Shown here one piece after another: positions 61,567-64,000 of a stretch of DNA of 64,000 nucleotides. The position numbers were made by a program, and so were the translations under genes. Each line of letters starts with the position of its first letter. Positions within the stretch are counted from its first letter, which is position 1. The notes under the pieces are model-generated. The model was not told the DNA's origin. It did no database searches and worked only from the letters and a program-made list of their open reading frames with translations. The DNA is taken from positions 62,001-126,000 of the forward strand of contig NZ_VORW01000010.1 of assembly GCF_007997215.1 (NCBI RefSeq), read 5' to 3'. This DNA comes from Algoriphagus aquimarinus (GTDB lineage Bacteria; Bacteroidota; Bacteroidia; Cytophagales; Cyclobacteriaceae).

Positions 61567-62145
61567 ATGAAAAATATAATGATCCTTTTCCTGGGCCTTT
61601 TCCTCGCTACTTCAGCAAGCGTATTAGCTCAGTCAGAAACAATTAGCCCAGCTAGAAAGCAAGCTATTGACTCACTTGCACTAGAGAAAGTAAAAGATTT
61701 AAGTAAATATATCAGCATCATCGGTAGCAAAGAGACTCAGTTCTCTGAAGCAAATCGTGTGATGGACCGTGCCGAAGAACTTTTCTCTCCAGGAGCTGAA
61801 ATGGGCGTTTCCAGTATCAATACAAACGAAATCGCTTATTACAAAGTAAGACGTTATTTTGAGCGTTTGATGGCTTTGAACTATGATAGAGTAAACATCA
61901 CTTGGTACGATATCCAGTACATCTCTGACCTTGAAAGACAGCCTGACGGAAGATACGTAGGTGTAGTTACCGTGTTCCAACGTTTTGAAGGAACATCTAT
62001 CGAGACAGGTATGAATTACAAAGACACAACTAAGAAAGATATCACGATCTACGTCGAGAAAAAGCAAACCCAAATCGCTGGTAGAACCATCGAATTCTGG
62101 GACGTCATGCTAGGTGACGTGAGAGTGACTGAAACCTCCGCATGA
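61567..62145 (+). CDS. Secreted protein of unknown function, shared IGSxETQ domain
   Basis: A 192-residue protein with a signal peptide (residues 1-22, ending LAQ). The domain from about 45 contains IGSKETQ (52-58), MDRAEELFSPGAEMGVSSIN, and VRRYFERLMALNYDRVNITW near 101, with a beta-rich end (VGVVTVFQRFEGTSI, DITIYVEKKQ). The same opening (IGSAETQ, then a VNF-containing segment and ...DGDVYF...) occurs in the LRR protein at 62971. No family is recognised. The spacing and motif order support a common ancestor. Its TGA overlaps the next ATG by four bases. Confidence 0.78.
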   Translation: MKNIMILFLGLFLATSASVLAQSETISPARKQAIDSLALEKVKDLSKYISIIGSKETQFSEANRVMDRAEELFSPGAEMGVSSINTNEIAYYKVRRYFERLMALNYDRVNITWYDIQYISDLERQPDGRYVGVVTVFQRFEGTSIETGMNYKDTTKKDITIYVEKKQTQIAGRTIEFWDVMLGDVRVTETSA

Positions 62146-62984
62146 GAATAGTAACTTTAATTTTTGCGATACTAATCGCAAGCATCTCAATCGTCTCAGG
62201 GCAGGGAATAGGAAGCCCTGGGACGATTAAAGATGATGGCAAGTTTGCCGCTTCTACCAAACAACTAAACCAATTCTTCCGAAGATTTAATGGAGAAGAG
62301 TCCCCTACGGATGGCAATGTGCGCTATTACCCTGGCGACAAAGACTATCATAGTACTCCACTGAGAAATGGGTTTTTGAAAATACTTTTTGACAATCAAA
62401 CCTCCTCAGTAAATCAAGACTTGAAAACTCAGTTCTCTGATTCTGTGCTTTCACCTAACTATCCCAAATACTTAAACTTCCATAGAGAAGGTTGGTATTC
62501 GGAAGTACAAGCAATATTCCTCTACAAAGGAAAAAGAGAAACTGCAACCATCATATTGAAAATTCAACCTGAAGGATTAGGGTACGAATGGGTAATAGAT
62601 GAGGTGTCTTTTCCCCCTTTCAAGGACATATTCAACAAGCCTGTAGGCGACTCAAAAGACTTTTTACACCCACTAAGTCATGAGCTTGGTTTTATGAACC
62701 TAAGAAGAGCCTTTCAGGACTCAAAAAGACCTGAATCATTCACAGAATCGAGTTTTAAACCCGATTACCTGACCTTGTTTTTGTACGAAATGAAACAAAA
62801 TAACCTCCGCTACGAAACCGTAACCGATGTTAAATTTCACTTCTTCCAAATAGAAGGCTGGTATTTTGAAGTACAACAATTCAACCGCCCTGGCTTTAAT
62901 ACAGGTTGGCTGATTTCAAACCTTGTCAAACTTAACCCTGGTGACAAGGAAACTATCCAGAAATACATTTATGATCAGAACTAA
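62142..62984 (+). CDS. Secreted protein of unknown function, internally duplicated
   Basis: A 280-residue protein with a signal peptide (about 1-20, ending SG). It seems to have two similar halves: the first with FFRRFNGEE near 48 and REGWYSEVQAIFLYKG near 114, the second with FMNLRRAFQD near 187 and IEGWYFEVQQFNRPG near 241. The WY-x-EVQ motif is shared by both. Each half is about 120 residues with a helix-then-sheet feel, so a duplicated NTF2-like fold is possible. No family or function is recognised. It overlaps the genes on both sides, so it is cotranslated with them. Confidence 0.75.
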   Translation: MRIVTLIFAILIASISIVSGQGIGSPGTIKDDGKFAASTKQLNQFFRRFNGEESPTDGNVRYYPGDKDYHSTPLRNGFLKILFDNQTSSVNQDLKTQFSDSVLSPNYPKYLNFHREGWYSEVQAIFLYKGKRETATIILKIQPEGLGYEWVIDEVSFPPFKDIFNKPVGDSKDFLHPLSHELGFMNLRRAFQDSKRPESFTESSFKPDYLTLFLYEMKQNNLRYETVTDVKFHFFQIEGWYFEVQQFNRPGFNTGWLISNLVKLNPGDKETIQKYIYDQN

Positions 62985-64000
62985 GACCATTTATCTAAGT
63001 TTTCTTCTCTTTGGTTTGAACTTCTCCGGAATTGCTCAGACTATAAAAGGCTATACCAAAGCTGAAATAGATGACTATTCGGCTAAAGTAGAAGATCAGG
63101 TACGCTTTTTAGAATACCTGCTCAATACAATTGGATCCGCCGAAACTCAGTCTAGAGATAAGGATGTAGTCATCCGTGAAAGCTATTTGAAGATTTTCCG
63201 TGATGGAGAAGTTCAGGTAGAAGATGATCTCCTGCTAGACAGAAAAGTCGTTACCAATAAAAATGTAACTGCCTACCTCAAAGACATAGAGTTTTTCTAC
63301 AAGGATGTCAATTTTAAATTTAAAATAAGAGACGTAAAGGCTCACCAGAAAGATAATGGGGATGTGTACTTTACTGCCTCCCTAGATAGAACTATCACCG
63401 CTATCGGTATCAACAACGAGAAAATATCCAATACTAAACCTCGCTTCGTCGAGGTCAATCTGGATACCAAAACTCAAGAACTGAAAATCGCCAGCGTATA
63501 CACCACCAAAGTAAGCCGCGACGAAGAACTTACAGAATGGTGGGGAGTTCTTGATCCGCACTGGCAAGACTACTTTAGAAACCGCTTCGCCCTAGGTCAG
63601 TTTGATTCCATTAATGTAGACATGCTCTACAAGTTTGTAGAGGTCGATTCCCTCGACCTTTCCGGTACTAATACCCTGTTGGACCTCAGTCCTATGGAAG
63701 CTATGCGGAATCTGAAGTATGTGAACCTAAGCAATACTCAAATCACCGAATTAGGGCCTATTTCTAATGTGACATTCCTGGAATACCTGGATGTATCCAA
63801 TACCCCTACTTCTGATATACAGTTTATTAAGTACTCAGACCGCTTAGAACACCTGGATATTTCTAACACTAGGATACGAGATATTAGCGAATTGGTCAAC
63901 CTGAAATCAATCAGATCTCTGCGTGTGGAAGAAACTCCCATCATGAGCTTTGCTGTACTCAATCAATTCGACAGCCTCAAAAGCCTCTATATCTCTAAAA
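62971..64000 (+). CDS. Secreted leucine-rich repeat protein (5' part; runs off the window)
   Basis: An open frame from ATG 62971 to the window end (343 codons, no stop), overlapping the preceding gene by 14 bases. Signal peptide about residues 1-23 (ending GIAQ). A domain of about 130 residues with IGSAETQ at 54-60 and YLKDIEFFYKDVNFKFKIRD near 102 resembles the proteins at 61567 and 61072. From about 225 there are short leucine-rich repeats of about 22-23 residues (VDSLDLSGTN, LKYVNLSNTQITEL, LEYLDVSNTPTSDI, LEHLDISNTRIRDI), the internalin-like type. Probably a surface or periplasmic binding protein; function unknown. Confidence 0.85.
   Translation, partial: MIRTKTIYLSFLLFGLNFSGIAQTIKGYTKAEIDDYSAKVEDQVRFLEYLLNTIGSAETQSRDKDVVIRESYLKIFRDGEVQVEDDLLLDRKVVTNKNVTAYLKDIEFFYKDVNFKFKIRDVKAHQKDNGDVYFTASLDRTITAIGINNEKISNTKPRFVEVNLDTKTQELKIASVYTTKVSRDEELTEWWGVLDPHWQDYFRNRFALGQFDSINVDMLYKFVEVDSLDLSGTNTLLDLSPMEAMRNLKYVNLSNTQITELGPISNVTFLEYLDVSNTPTSDIQFIKYSDRLEHLDISNTRIRDISELVNLKSIRSLRVEETPIMSFAVLNQFDSLKSLYISK

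Overview
This window looks like a chromosomal exopolysaccharide/capsule island from a Bacteroidota bacterium. A marine-type Cytophagales relative such as Cyclobacteriaceae is my best guess, but the genus cannot be settled from sequence alone. The evidence is a 2379-residue secreted protein ending in a type IX secretion 'type B' sorting domain, promoter-like TAnnTTTG boxes, few Shine-Dalgarno-like sequences, moderate-to-low GC, and SxtJ/DUF5989 and Caps_assemb_Wzi-type proteins. Nearly all genes from 1 to 45 kb lie on the + strand, tightly packed and often overlapping. No rRNA, tRNA, CRISPR array or transposase was seen.

Layout. (i) 1-2.1 kb: end of a wbpE-type aminotransferase, wbpD and wbpB, which make UDP-2,3-diamino-uronic acid sugars; the matching UDP-sugar 6-dehydrogenase (wbpA) is at 16.4 kb. 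(ii) 2.2-4.5 kb: a wecE/wecF pair (Fuc4N aminotransferase and GT56 Fuc4NAc transferase), as in enterobacterial common antigen. (iii) 4.5-16.1 kb: Wzx flippase, several glycosyltransferases, a Wzy-like polymerase, a GH123-like periplasmic glycosidase and a Wzi-like outer-membrane protein. (iv) 16.4-20.9 kb: wbpA, wza and wzc, closed by a terminator-like hairpin. (v) 21-35.9 kb: an MsbA/PglK-type ABC transporter, many GT4/GT2/GT8 glycosyltransferases, an acyltransferase and a second Wzy/ligase. (vi) 35.9-37.1 kb: one minus-strand GT-C-like membrane protein. (vii) 37.2-45.1 kb: a nonulosonic (legionaminic/sialic-like) acid pathway with neuA-, neuB- and neuC-type genes, a ptmE-type CBS-nucleotidyltransferase and a legB-type dehydratase, ending in a strong terminator. 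(viii) 45.1-46.15 kb: a non-coding block of degenerate direct repeats. (ix) 46.15-51.4 kb, minus strand: an operon with a carbamoyltransferase, an SGNH hydrolase, a 49-residue DUF5989 protein and an SxtJ-type membrane protein. (x) 51.5-60.6 kb: a methyltransferase, the giant lectin/SprB-repeat/PKD adhesin and a WecA/MraY-type initiating glycosylphosphotransferase, followed by a strong terminator. (xi) 61-64 kb: a separate set of four secreted proteins with no assigned function, three of which appear to share a domain; the last one carries leucine-rich repeats and runs off the window.

Together (i)-(v) and (x) supply an initiating transferase, sugar-nucleotide enzymes, glycosyltransferases, Wzx flipping, Wzy polymerisation, Wzc/Wza export and a Wzi-like surface protein, i.e. 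an essentially complete Wzx/Wzy-dependent pathway. The product probably contains di-N-acetylated uronic acid, Fuc4N-type sugar, a nonulosonic acid and carbamoyl groups (inference). The least understood parts are the 61-64 kb secreted-protein set, the unassigned gene at 33.9 kb, the SxtJ/DUF5989 pair and the palindrome-loaded intergenic elements.
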